From Anastrepha obliqua (lineage: Eukaryota; Arthropoda; Insecta; Diptera; Tephritidae), in the NCBI RefSeq assembly GCF_027943255.1, contig NC_072893.1, positions 122,573,784-122,637,783 of the forward strand: 64,000 nucleotides of DNA. The letters run 5' to 3'. Below, in pieces: positions 9,263 to 45,865 of the stretch. Position numbers and translations under genes: made by a program. The notes beneath the pieces were generated by a model, which was given only the letters and a program-made list of their open reading frames with translations, did not search any database and was not told the DNA's origin. Position 1 is the first letter of the stretch, and each line of letters starts with the position of its first letter.

Positions 9263-12016
9263 GTAACTAGACAAAAGGGAATACAAATACGGCAAACTTT
9301 ATTAATGAAAAAAATATGCTAAGGCGAAGTGATATGATTTTGTAGGCAAAAGAACTTAACAAGGTGGCAGAAATTTAGAGCCTGCGATACCCTTTACCGG
9401 CATATCCGCTTGCGAGCAGTGCAAGTTGAAATGTTGTAAGAACCTAAAATAGAGTTTGTTAAAGTTTACATTGTTGTACTTGCCAGGGGAAGAAGTAGTT
9501 TCCAATGGAAGACTTCCTCGTCTCAAAATCACTGCGATCTTTTTCGTGTATTCCGATATACGTAGCAGTGAGAGATTCTTTATATAAATATATAATTGGC
9601 GCTTACACTCCTTTTTGCGGGCTTGGCCGAGCTCCTCACCTATTTGTGATTCTCGTCTTTTGAACTTGTTCATAAATGGATTGGCCTACAGTTTTATGCC
9701 ACCTTCGAACGGCGGGTGGATTTTTATGAAGTGCTTATTCATGGCAGAAATGGACTCGGAGATTTGCCATTGCCTGGCGAGTACCGATCGGTCTTAGAAA
9801 AAACGTTTTCTTAGTTTTAGTCCGAATTCTGAATGGTAGTCACGCACCATAACATTCGGCTACGGCGGTTCTTTGCAGTGCTCAACATTCGCACCTTCAA
9901 CGCCAACTCGTGCGCTTGCTCAATTCTATTCATATGAATAATTATCTAATATCTCTTTAGGATACCCGTGAGGGAGTCCTAGTTGTTGATAATTTCAGTC
10001 CCTGCAATTACATATGCGCATGCTCCAAGTGCAAGTTGACGCTATGCTGTCCAAAAAGCTGCAAAAACCCTCCGAAGTGTTTTACGCAACTTGAGTTGGT
10101 CCACAACAGAAGTAAGTTTTGACGAGACTGTAGGCAGCTGGTTGGACTGACGACGGGTAACTTTCTGTGGGCGAAGCACCTGGAAAAGGTAGGCATCTCA
10201 GACAATGCACTCTGCTCAGTATGTGGAGAGGATGATGAGATGGCGGACCACTTTCTGTGCGTCTGCCCAGCCTTCGCTCGAATCAGGCTTGAGGTCTTTG
10301 GCACTGATGTGTTAAGAAGCGACCACCTTGGCGCCTTGGCACCACAGCATCTACTCAGATTTCTTCGGAGGTCGGGTAGATTTCAAGAAAATTAAAAAGA
10401 AAAAGTGAGTGCAATGCAATGGACTTAATGTTGTCTGAGTGCTGTACTCGCTAGTCTGTCCCAACAAGAAAACAAAAAAGTAGTTTTGACGTAGTCTACT
10501 TCAGTCGTCTAGACGATTGTAAACTCCTATCGCAGAGCAAGTCCATTTTGGTTATTACTTAGATGTTAGCCACTTCAGATGGAGAGAGACAGGCTCTACT
10601 ATTGGAGCTAAAGTGGTCGTCCGAGATCTGATAGTTGCTACTGCTTTGTTCAGTCTTCGTCCTAAATCTAAGAACTCTCTTGGTAGCAGTACATTTTAAA
10701 TGTCTGCAAATCTATCTATAGCTTAAATTTTAAGCCACGGAAGAACTTTGTTTCGAGATTTGCTTCCGCGGAAAATTTAGAGAAGTTGAGAATACTATCC
10801 ATATTTTTTCATTTGTTTTGAGAGCGTGCGCAATTTTTTTTTTTTTCAGAAATACCAAAACAATCGGCATTACATCACTCGGCCTCGAACATACACATCT
10901 GCTGGGCGATACTCTGCATGAAATCGCGTGGCAAAAGGCGGGCATAATCAAAGACAACGCAGATGTCTACACATCTGTAACACAAAAGGAGTGCCTCGAC
11001 GTGATCAACGAGCGGGCGAAAGAGCACAATGTAAGAGAGAAAGAGAGAGAGGGATAAATAAAAAGTTTAAATTCAAAATATATTCTCATATTCTTCTAGG
11101 CCAATTTACACATAGTTCCTGAATATCGAAAATATTTCCGCAAACCAAAAATTGAAGAGATGCTCGCTAATCTCAATGAGGTCATACAACTGAATGGTTC
11201 TTTGGCCATACAACTTGCCTACGATTGGTTACGCAAGAATGGCTATTCACGCTATAAACAAATCGAGCCTACAGAGCTAACAACCGAAGTGGAAAGTGGT
11301 TTGCAGCAGTGCAATTGGCCGGGACGTTGCCAAATTTCATGCATTGAAAATTTTAAGTGAGTGCGCAATTTCGCTTGAATTCCAAACGTTGCTCAAAAAC
11401 AATATATGTATATTTTTTTAAATTTATAAATATTTTTTAAATTAAAATTGAAGCTTCCACATCGACGGCGCACACACCGTGGAGAGCATACGCGTTTGCT
11501 GTGACTGGTTTAAGCGTGTAACCGAAAAGAGGTAGGTTGAAATTTTTTTTAAATTATGTCATGCCTGCAATAATTATTTCATTTTTGTTTTTTTTTTTTC
11601 GTTCACTCATCAGCACCAATCCACGTATTCTCATTTTCAATACAACCGGCGAACGTGATTCGCGTCGCCTACTCGAGGTTCTGTATGCCAGCAATGAGTT
11701 CGCGATCGCTTGCTTTGCACCCAACATTTCCTCTGGTGCCTCAAATCATAATGACAACACTACGGTTTATAGCATTACCGAACAGCTGAAGCGTGCGCGT
11801 CTGCACTCGAGCATTTGGTATCAATTCTGTATGGAGTCGGAGGAAGCGGATACGTCGAAAACATTCGGTTCGATCCTCGATTGTCTGCAGCATTTGCGTG
11901 CGGTTTATGGCACACAACAGCCAGTGGATGTGTTGGTTACCGGTTCGTTACATCTGATTGGCGCTACAATGGCGGCATTCAAAGATTTTCAGCACAGATC
12001 TGTGACGCATGCGTAG
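8946..12016 (+). CDS. Fpgs: Folylpolyglutamate synthase, 3' five coding exons
   Basis: The enzyme adds glutamates to folates with ATP in cytosol and mitochondria, which retains folates for one-carbon metabolism. Five exons join in frame: 8946-9262, 10850-11030, 11100-11356, 11454-11531 and 11614-12016, with GT/AG at every junction. They give 411 residues and a TAG stop. Family landmarks in order: KTGFFSSPHL, EVGIGGELDCTNVIR (metal/ATP site), SLGLEHTHLLG, IAWQKAGIIK, then the C-terminal ligase domain with HIDGAHTVES and LIFNTTGERDSRR. The first exon opens at GST, just after where the P-loop (GTKGK) should be. Roughly the N-terminal 150 residues therefore lie on an exon not found in this window. 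The 1.6-kb second intron holds a SINE and a non-LTR fragment. No frameshift or stop is seen, so the gene is probably functional. Confidence 0.93.
9580..9868 (-). mobile_element. SINE in the Fpgs intron
   Basis: Near-complete antisense copy of the window's SINE family. The tRNA-like head is at the right (CATTCGGCTACGGCGG on +, ending 9868), then the body, and the tail joint AATTGGCGC at 9594 with a TATATAAATAT tail. TTCTTT occurs just outside both ends and may be a short target duplication. It lies wholly inside the intron 9263-10849 and so need not disturb the gene. Confidence 0.85.
10120..10500 (+). mobile_element. Non-LTR retrotransposon 3' end in the Fpgs intron
   Basis: On + the frame reads QLVGLTTGNFLWAKHLEKVG, then the C-terminal zinc-knuckle pattern CSVCGEDDEMADHFLCVCPAF, then LRFLRRSGRFQEN and a TAA at 10396. 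The 3' UTR matches the antisense copy at 6540-7060. The fragment is 5' truncated, as is usual for target-primed reverse transcription. Confidence 0.8.
10850..11030 (+). CDS. Fpgs: Fpgs exon with LGLEHTHLLG
   Basis: Follows a long T tract and CAG acceptor; donor GTAAGA at 11031. Encodes SLGLEHTHLLGDTLHEIAWQ and AGIIKDNAD, which line the ATP site in the family. The leading A completes the split Arg codon. Confidence 0.93.
11100..11356 (+). CDS. Fpgs: Fpgs exon, linker between domains
   Basis: Acceptor TTCTTCTAG, donor GTGAGT at 11357. Encodes ANLHIVPEYRKYF through QCNWPGRCQ, the segment joining the N-terminal ATPase domain to the C-terminal domain. Confidence 0.92.
11454..11531 (+). CDS. Fpgs: Fpgs exon with HIDGAHT motif
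   Basis: Short exon (78 bp) with AAG acceptor and GTAGGT donor. Encodes FHIDGAHTVESIRVCCDWF; the DGAHT block is the diagnostic motif of Mur/folyl ligase C-terminal domains. Confidence 0.92.
11614..12016 (+). CDS. Fpgs: Fpgs terminal exon
   Basis: Acceptor CATCAG at 11608-11613, TAG stop at 12014-12016. Encodes the rest of the C-terminal domain, including LIFNTTGERDSRRLLEVL and VLVTGSLHLIGATMAAF, the usual end of the family. No polyadenylation signal could be assigned with confidence. Confidence 0.93.
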
Positions 12017-12779
12017 AGTATGATTAACATACATTTGTAGTTTAAAAAATATTCGCGTGTGCTCGGCATATCGATTCCGAAAATTTTGCTCTGAATCGTA
12101 GAGAAAAATGGGCGTCCTTTCGATTCCGAATCACACATTTTGGTTTCAAAAGTATTGCCGCTAAGTCGTCGGAATCGATTCGATTATACTTAGAATTTCA
12201 AAAAAGCATCAGATAAAGGTGGAAGTGCTCTACACGTTACATATCATAAAATTTAGCCTATCGATTTTGTTGGAATTTCAAATATCTGTCGAGGTAATGT
12301 AATCCCTTAAGTCTTAAGGACTAATGCAAATTATTGAAGAATTTAAGTGTGTGTATACAGGAAAAAAATTAGAAAAAATTGACATTCCGAGAGACGAACT
12401 GGCATTGAAATACTTCGCTGTCTACCTTTTTTCTCCACGCATCCGGACGTTTTTAAAAGCTCTTCTGTACCAGATAGTGAGGATTTTAGGCATCAGGTGT
12501 TAACTGGCGCAATTTTCTAAGTTCGAGCTCCGGGAACTCAGTTTTTTGAAAAACTTGAGCTTAATTGTTGCACTCGCCCCGTTCTTGATTTAGATCACAA
12601 AGACCACATTCTTATGATTGACCCTTGAAACGTCGGTTGATATATATATTAGCACTGAGTTGGAAACAGCTTGCTCGGGTTAGTAAGGCCTGGTAAGCGA
12701 TTAGGTCTAACAAACAGTACATAGACAAGTTCAAGGACGATAACGGAGACTATAACGATTTATTTCCCTAATTTACATC
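12017..12779. other. Intergenic DNA after Fpgs
   Basis: Presumed Fpgs 3' UTR followed by unassigned sequence. It contains several ATCGATTCCGA-like repeats (12070-12180) in both orientations but no clear element ends. Confidence 0.5.
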
Positions 12780-13291
12780 CTTTTCATTGGGTGTTTGACC
12801 GAGCTCCTACTCCTATTTGTGGTCTGCGTCTTGATGTTTTCTACAAATGGAAGGACCTACAGTTTTAAGCCGTCTCCGAATGGCAGATTTTTGAAGTGAA
12901 AACTTCTTTAGAATCGTTGGGAGTGATTTGAGAAAAAGTGAAACGAAAAAAGCGACACTCTTGGCTACGAATATTACATATACACGTAGCGACGAACTAA
13001 ATAACTTTTAGGCCAGCGCCGACAGCATGGCGCGATAGCCGAGCGGCTAGCAATGTGAGCTTTCGATCCAAAATTCTTGGTTCGAATCACAAGAAAAAAA
13101 ATTTTTTTATACAGTTATTTTATTTTATGATATGTTTATGAGGAGCTTTTTTTCATGGCAGAAATACACTCGGTGTTTTGCCATTGTCTGCTGAGGGGTG
13201 AGCGCTATTAGAAAAATAGTTTTCCTTAATTTTGGTGTTTTCACCGAGATTCGAACTGACGTTCTTTCTGTGAATTCTGAATAGTAGTAGT
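12780..13291 (-). mobile_element. SINE copy split by an insertion
   Basis: Two antisense SINE pieces, 12780-12892 (3' body) and 13128-13291 (middle and part of the head), are collinear with the consensus once the intervening 235 bp are removed. The break falls in the body near the GCAGATATTTTTATGAGG segment, which is partly present on both sides. The extreme tRNA-like 5' end is lost at 13291. Confidence 0.75.
12893..13127 (+). mobile_element. Insertion in a SINE with a tRNA-like core
   Basis: This 235-bp insert interrupts the SINE. At 13036-13050 it has TAGCCGAGCGGCTA, an A-box-like string, and at 13079-13089 GGTTCGAATCA, a B-box. The spacing is that of a pol III type 2 promoter. An A-rich stretch follows. 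It does not fold into an obvious complete cloverleaf with paired acceptor ends, so a second SINE family is more likely than a tRNA gene. Confidence 0.5.
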
Positions 13292-13338
13292 ATTTTTATA
13301 TATATATATTTTTTCATTTTTAAATATTTACCGCAATT

Positions 13339-13740
13339 ATGCCGAAAAATAATGCAGAAAAGTGTCGTGAATATCGACAGAAAAAAAAATCAATAAATAG
13401 CATCACGGAATTCATTCACGAAAATTTAATAAAGTATACACCAGAAGTATCGCGGATACTTAGAAAGGATTACGATAAAGTTCCAATGATTTTAAGTGGC
13501 GATTTTAACGTAAATTTTGCATTGGACACAGCGGTTCCTTTAATTGACGTTCTCAATACAACATTCAATTTAAAAATGTGTAACAATCGCACTGAATCGA
13601 CAACACGATCAAAAACAACCATTGACGCGGTATTTCAAAGATATGTTGACAACATCGAAACCAAAGCATTTGTATCATATTTTATCTATCATAAGCCACT
13701 CGTATCATTTGTTGAAATTGAAAACATTGAGGATGAATAA
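13339..13740 (+). CDS. Short ORF with endonuclease-like C-terminal part (Helentron-like?)
   Basis: Uninterrupted 133-codon ORF from ATG to TAA. The first 18 residues (MPKNNAEKCREYRQKKKS) are basic and resemble the start of Helitron/Helentron Rep proteins. From about residue 50 it carries MILSGDFNVNF, then RTESTTRSKTTIDAVFQR and KPLVSFVEI, the layout of the last part of an exonuclease-endonuclease-phosphatase domain (GDFN, TTIDAVF, final HxPL). The two halves would normally be thousands of bases apart, so this may be an internally deleted Helentron whose frame survived by chance. No Helitron ends (TC start, hairpin plus CTAG) were identified. Function unknown. Confidence 0.5.
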   Translation: MPKNNAEKCREYRQKKKSINSITEFIHENLIKYTPEVSRILRKDYDKVPMILSGDFNVNFALDTAVPLIDVLNTTFNLKMCNNRTESTTRSKTTIDAVFQRYVDNIETKAFVSYFIYHKPLVSFVEIENIEDE

Positions 13741-14499
13741 TAATAAAATGAAGAAAATAAAATATGAACTTTATAGCAATATTATAATGAACCTATAATT
13801 ATCCCGCTCCTAATGCTGCTTTCGTCTTATTCTCTCTCAGTTTGTTTTACGGAAGGTTTCACTTCTATCGCGTCTAACCGTTAGACTGGTATTTTTTTTT
13901 TATGAAGAGATTTTTCATGCGAAGGAGCGACCACTGTGCGAAAAACGTTTTTCTATGTTTCATGCACGAATATCAAATATTCTCATTGGATAATTTGTTT
14001 GCTCGATGAGTCCTAATCCGACAGGTACTCCTATGAAGTTCTTTGTAAGTAAGTTTTTTTTTTAGAAGAATGATTTCTGTATAGATAAACCGACTTACGA
14101 ACGGAAATTACTCACCTGTTGCTCAGAAAATGTGGGAGAGACCCTGCCAACGGAACTCATCAAGAACTCGTATTCAAGTGGGTGTTTAGCTGCCAGAGGA
14201 GTGAGCTCTATGAAAGTACTCGGCAAAGTGAATGGTAGTAAGTAATTTTGACTGGTGAGCTGAAATTGGTCCTGTGGTTTTGCTGCTAGTCAACAATAAT
14301 ATGCACAGGCAAATAGGGGTCAAAAACTTTTCGCAATCGAAATAATTCTCTAATGATAAGCTGAATTTGTTTATAGCAGGATAGCACCAGCCGAGAAGAA
14401 TAGTCTTGTGTGATTCGGTTTTGTCGGCGGAGCAGAGTTAACAAATTGACCGAACTAAAATTACTTGACTCTAGAGATTTAAATCCCATAAACGCTTTC
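13741..14499. other. Intergenic DNA, nothing recognised
   Basis: AT-rich, with degraded SINE-like snippets (TTTATGAAGAGATTTTTCATG near 13900) but no definable copy. Confidence 0.4.
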
Positions 14500-15175
14500 A
14501 AGATATCCTTTAGTCGAATACTAACTGAAACAGAGAAATTGATGTGTCTGCCTGAAACCATCGCTTATAGGTACACCAACAGCTTCAATATGGAGCGTGT
14601 AGTTGAGGCAGAGACTCTCACTATAACTCGCTGAGGTGGAGAAAATTCTTCCACCTGTCCTATTTTTACGAGGTTTTTCGTAGAATAAGTATTTTCTGCC
14701 ACCTTTAAAGCTTGGGATGTCAGGACACTTTCAAGACGCGCGCATCGCCATGTTTACAAGTAGTCGATATCTGACGTATTTCACCACCCAATTGAAGCTG
14801 GTTAGCGAAACAGAACTATTTTCAGAACTATTCGATAGTGTTTCCCAACAGCTTTCGATAAACTTAGTGTGGGTGCCTGGATATCGAGAACTCCCATAAA
14901 ACTTGTGGTTAAGAGTTTTTCCTACTGTAGTAGACTTCTGCGAACTGGAAATTTTTCAGTGGTCCTTCCATGGAGAAAGCATTTCCCACTCAGCTGAAAG
15001 AAATCATCTTCCTTTCCTGGGCGAGGTTTTTAACTCAGTCAAAATCGCTCTGCCACTTATAGCGGCAGCCAAGAAGAATGTTCAGAAGTTAACTAATTCG
15101 TTTCCCTGTTTACGCTTGAAGAAGAAAGCTTTCTTTCGCTCGACCTCTAAAGTATTTCACCAAAAAAGTTAAAAA
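14500..15175 (+). mobile_element. Non-LTR retrotransposon RNase H fragment
   Basis: Around 14570-14620 a decayed YTNSFNMERVVEAET string stands where RNase H proteins have YTDGSKMDGGVGAG. Near 14740-14890 come TSSRYLTYFTTQLKLV and INLVWVPGYRE (family: VWVPGHRDI). The same region recurs at 18210-19200, so both derive from one family. Stops and shifts throughout. Confidence 0.55.
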
Positions 15176-16530
15176 TGAAAAACTTTTCAAGTGTTACACT
15201 CAGCACAAAATTGCTGCCTAATTAAGTAGCACGCGTTAGCCTTTCGAAGCCACAAAAAAGACACCGGAAATGCATGTTGGCAAAGCAAATCTTGATGTGA
15301 TTTGCCTAAAATGCCAACAAATTATGCTAAATGCGCCCACACCACAGCAGCGGCAAAGTGAACAAGGAGCTTGAATTCAGAAAAAAATAGAAATATTTAC
15401 AAAATCTGCAGGGGGTTGCTAAACGTGCGACCAATCAGTGAAAAGCAAATTTAATGTCTTCTAAAGGACGAGCGCAAATGATGGGTGGGTGAGTGGGTGG
15501 AGAGCGTATGAAGCGTTTAAAGTAGCGGGAGCGAGAGCGAGAGTAAGAATGTGGCCGAGTAGAAGAGCTAAGCAAGCAATGAAGATGCAAAAGTGCGAGT
15601 GAGTAAGCGTATAAAGTGTGCGAAAGTGGTATTTTTTCAAAAACAAAATGGCCAACATATGGCTAAAGTGGGTGGTGGAGAGCGTAAGCTAAAATGTAAA
15701 TGGGGAAGAGCACGCGCAAAAACATGCGATTGAGATGAGCACAGATGGCAGTTGTCAATTTAGCGCCTGTGGCAGGATGACAGCAAACAACATTGAGTGT
15801 AGCAAAGAGAGAGCGGCTCTGACAAATATGATAGTATGTCTGTATGCATGTGTGAGATGTGCATGCATTAAATAACGGTTAGATGTGATAATACAGTGTA
15901 CGAAGAGAGTAGCGTATTGCAATTTTTTACTCATTTTTGGCCAAACATTTTTTTTTTGTTTTTGTTTACACTCTCCTAACTGCCAACAATTTGCGTTAAT
16001 TCATTTTGCCAGTCGAGCTGTCCTCATATTATATTTTAGCTGCTGTTATCCTGCAAGTGTAACACTAGTGTTTTAACCGTTAAACGGATTAAGCGACACA
16101 TTCAGTTGTTCATTTGACTTCGTTTGTGGCGGTTATGCGTAAAAAGCAGGAAATTGGACTTTGAAAAAAAATCTTAATAATATAGAATATAAATAAGAAT
16201 CTTAAGCGTTAGAAATAATTGAATTTCGAGTTTAGTTTACATGAAAAAAAAGAAATTAAATTGAACTTTAATAAAAGAAGTTATAACTCGAAAGCATTTC
16301 ACTAAAAGTGGGAAGATTACATTTAAGTGAAATACAAATTAAAAGTGAAGCAATAAAAAAATATTTAAAACAATCTTTGTGAAAGTATTCAAATTCAGAA
16401 CACGTAAATAGCAAATACTTACTATTAAGTTGGAAAAATAAAAATACTAAAGGCATACAGAAATAAGTGATAATTTTTTTAACTAAATTTTTGGTAAAGA
16501 ACGCAATTTAAGACTTACATACACTTCAAA
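15176..16530 (+). other. Upstream region and likely 5' UTR of the homeobox gene
   Basis: Largely free of recognisable repeats, which stands out in this window. It has GA-rich stretches (15470-15620) and a TGTATGCATGTGTGAGATG run near 15840. It probably holds the promoter and 5' UTR of the Bar-class gene, but no TATA box or initiator could be assigned. Confidence 0.4.
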
Positions 16531-42485
<25,955 letters not shown>

Positions 42486-42938
42486 GGCAAGAGGACGCGT
42501 GGCTATGGAAATTAGTGAAAATTTAATTTAGTTAAAGTGATTTTTTTGTTTTTGTTTTTTTTTTTTACTGTAAATAAGCGTTAAAGAATTTTCAGTTGCT
42601 GTGCAATAATTATTTAAGCTTTTAAAAAAAATCGAGCATAGCAGTTTAAGAAAATCAGTAATAAAAATTGCTGAGAAAAAGTATGGTAGAAAAATAAAAA
42701 TTGCGGTAGCAAAAACACAAAAAAAATAAAAAATTAATAGTATAAAGATCAAAAATTAGGTATGATTGCTGTTACTGGTAAAAAATAAAATGAAAAATAA
42801 AAAAACAAAATAAAACAAATCGTTACTAAGTGAATAAATAATGAAGTTATTTCAGCAAAAAAGTAAGTAACGGGTGACCAGATAGCAATGTTAGTTTTTC
42901 CAACTGTTATGTCTGAGCAGCTGTATAATTATCAATTA
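42486..42938 (+). other. 3' UTR of the homeobox gene
   Basis: AT-rich sequence after the TAA with several AATAAA strings (for example 42691, 42782, 42834). Any of these could direct polyadenylation; which one is used cannot be told. Confidence 0.55.
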
Positions 42939-44008
42939 TCAGGTCCATATTATCCATAAGTTCGTGTGTATTTTACCCATATTTTAACTTTTGTACGATT
43001 TTTGCATACAAAAAATTATTCGCGGAATATAACGGGACTATTTATATTTTCTTTGATATATTGTGCATTCAACAAGTGATTTTAATCGCGGAGAGAAGCA
43101 CGTGTTGTTAAAAAATAAAATGGAATCTTCGAACGCGTATAAGAGGCATATTTTGTATTTTTTTATAAAAGTGGTAAAAATGCAACAACGGCTGATGCAA
43201 AAATAAACACTGTTCACGGAGAGGATACCGTGAGGGTAAGGACTGCGCAAAAGTGGTTTTCAAAATTCCGAAGTGGTAACTGCGACGTGGAAGATGCCCC
43301 GCGTGCTGGTCGTCCTGAAGTCTTTAACTTCTACCCCTTGCTCGAACTCGAGGAAGCTGAGCCAAATTTGACAGTCGATATGATAGCTCAGAGGTTAAAT
43401 TCATCGCATGGAACAGTTCACAGGCACTTGGTTCAGTTGGGAAAGGTTTCAAAGCTAAGAAAATGGGTTCCGAAAGAAGATTCTCTTGTATATTTGGTGG
43501 AATATGGCCGGTATTGTTTATTATGAACTTCGGGAACCAAACCAGACGATAACTGCTGATTATTATTCCCATCAGCTATCAAACCTGAATGAGGCACTTA
43601 ACAAAAATCGACCGTCTTTAGTTAATAAGTAGACGCAAAGTTTTGTTTCACCACGACAACGCAAGCCCTCATACCGCAAGGCAAACATTAGGCAAGCTGA
43701 ACGAGCTCAGATGGGAGCTAATGCCGCATCCACCATACTCTCCGGATATTGCGCCTTGTGATTATCACCTTTTCCGTGGACCTCAATGCCATATGAGTAA
43801 CAAGAACTACTTCTCAAAAGAAGCTATAAAAAGGGATATCGAAGTGTTTTTGGCTCCAAGGACAGGAATTAAAAATTTGCCTTAACGTTGGGAAGACATT
43901 GTAAATAATGAAGGAAAATATATTATTGATTAATAAATACTTTAAACATCTTTTTTATTAATTTTGAAACCACCTTTAAAAAACGCACGAACTTATGGAC
44001 TGACCTGA
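42939..44008 (+). mobile_element. Mariner with both ends, deleted centre
   Basis: 1070 bp between TA dinucleotides (42937-42938, 44009-44010). The inverted ends begin TCAGGTC, followed by TCCATAAGTTCGTGYG; the left end carries a 7-8 bp extra piece between these. Coding pieces on +: N-terminus from ATG 43120 (ESSNAYKRHILYFFYKSGK), AQKWFSKFRSGNCDVEDAPR, VGKLRKWVP-like linker, then HHDNASPHTARQTLG (second D) and PYSPDIAPCDYHLFRG (third D), ending EDIVNNEGKYIID. The first catalytic block is deleted. The ends and WVP linker resemble the cecropia/SETMAR-type mariners. Confidence 0.88.
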
Positions 44009-44028
44009 TAAGTAGATGTACTTATATA

Positions 44029-45312
44029 CAAGGAGAAGTCCAAAATAAACAAGACTGACGTCGTAAAAATGTTTTTGATGGCGCCATCTTTTTAATGAGA
44101 TAGTACGTTGGTTATGTTGTTGGTCACATCCCTAGCTGACTTCCAGTGAAAGCTTGGTGACATTCGGTCCAGCGAAAGCGAAGTTATTGCGTCTAAAGTG
44201 TCAGTATGCTTTCGTCATCGGTACAAAAATGAGTTTCGAACAAAGAGCTAATATCAAATTTTGTTTTAAAATCGGTAAAATCTTTGCCGAAACATTTGAA
44301 TTGATGAAAAAAGTTTATAGCGATGATTGTCTACCTCGTGCCAGAGTTTATGAGTAGTTTACACGTTTCAGAGATGGTTGTGAGGACATAAATGACAATG
44401 AAAAATACGGGTCGCCTAAAATCAGTAATCACTGAAAATTCCACCGAAATTGTTCGTAAATTTATCAAAAATGAACCGAAACTATCGGTGAAAATTACGG
44501 AATCGGAGTTGAATATCTCCAAAACATCGATTTAACGCATTTTAACTGATTATTTGGGCTTACGAAAGGTTTGCGCACGTTTCATTCCGCACAAGTTAAT
44601 TGAGGACCAAAAATTGCTCAGAATTCAACATTCGAAAGACCTCATTAAAAAGGCGAGAAAAGACGACAACTTCCTTTACAAGATTGTAAGTGGTGATGAA
44701 ACGTGGTGATTGCAACATGAACCTAAAACTAAGCGTCAAAGTGTCGAATGAAAAGTCCCCGACGAGCCAGCACACAAAAAATTGCGTTTGGAAAAGTCAA
44801 AAATCAAGTCGATGCTCATTTGTTTTTACGATTCCAAGACAATTTTCCACAAGTAGTTCGTTCCAACGGGCCAAACTGTCAATGCAATTTTCTATCTTGG
44901 CGTTTTAAAGTGTTTGAAGAAGAAGGAAGCTGGCGCTTATTGCGTGATAGCATCTCATCCATCCACTCGTGTGCCTGATTTTTTGACTAGAAATCTGAAT
45001 TTAGCCATCAATCACTCACCGTATTCGCCTGAAATGGCTCCCTGTGATTTCTACCTATTCGGAAAATTACATTTGGCCATGAAATGAAAACGTTTTGCGT
45101 CTGTAGAGGCCTTCCAAAATGCTTGTACCGACATCCTGAAGGACATTCCGGTCAATGACCTGTAAAACTCTTTCGAAAAACTTTTAGATCGCGCAAAACA
45201 GTGTACCGAGGCCAGAGGGGACTATTTTGAATAAATAAACTCGAAGTAATCAGAACAAAGCTCTTGTCGTTTCTATTTTAGCTCAGTCTTGTTTATCTTG
45301 GACTTCACCTTG
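44029..45312 (+). mobile_element. Full-length mariner, inactivated
   Basis: 1284 bp between TA dinucleotides (44027-44028, 45313-45314), the normal mariner length. Inverted ends about 30 bp beginning CAAGGAGAAGTCCAA. The transposase frame begins MSFEQRANIKFCFKIGK at 44229 and includes YEXFTRFRDGCEDIND. It decays with many stops and shifts to SPYSPEMAPCDFYLF near 45015-45060 and the C-terminus near 45230. It lies 20 bp after the previous mariner. Confidence 0.88.
44229..45234 (+). pseudogene. Mariner transposase pseudogene
   Basis: About the expected 345 codons in length. Helix-turn-helix near the N-terminus is readable in one frame for 42 codons up to a stop that replaces a Trp (YE*FTRF). 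Later frames contain a decayed first block, VAIAT-like second region and the third block with CDFY. At least eight lesions, so inactive. Confidence 0.8.
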
Positions 45313-45314
45313 TA

Positions 45315-45865
45315 TATATTTTATCATATAGTGCCTCAAATTTATTCCTATGTTCCAGGTTCCAAATCGTGTTCTTGATTTCATGCAAAAATTCGTCAAC
45401 TGTATCAGATTCCGGTTTTTATTCTTACTAGTTGAGGTTGCAATAAAGTTGAGTTTGAGGCGGGCAGCTTATTGGCCTACCTCACCCCAATCTGAGTGGT
45501 GAGATGCGCCCTCAAACAGACTTTGCTTCAGCATTTCCTCTGTGCGTTTGCAGATTATACCGCCTAGTGTCGTTCGTCAGAGACTCGTTTATGTTAGCAG
45601 GATGCGCCATGTGCAGATGAGGCTAAGCGTTAGAAAGTAGTGGCTGTGTTTTACGCATATCTCTCCCATTGGCACTCCTAGCATCCTCTAGCTGTCAAAA
45701 TATTCCGTGAGGCTTGACCATTCATCGCCTCTCATTCCACGCTCGCTGCATGTTTGGAAACTATTAAGAGATGGTACCAAAAGTATGGCTCCTACTGAAC
45801 GAAGATACGTATTTTGACTAATATATCGGCTCCTCGGCGGCTATATCAACAAGCGAAATTGCCTG
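45315..45865. other. Intergenic DNA, nothing recognised
   Basis: No ORF with motifs. The stretch 45460-45730 is less AT-rich than its surroundings and could be decayed retroelement sequence, unassigned. Confidence 0.4.

Noticed and set aside
13036..13090. tRNA gene
   Set aside because: A and B boxes are present but the acceptor arms do not pair and the copy sits within repeat DNA. The other tRNA-like strings are heads of a repeated SINE.
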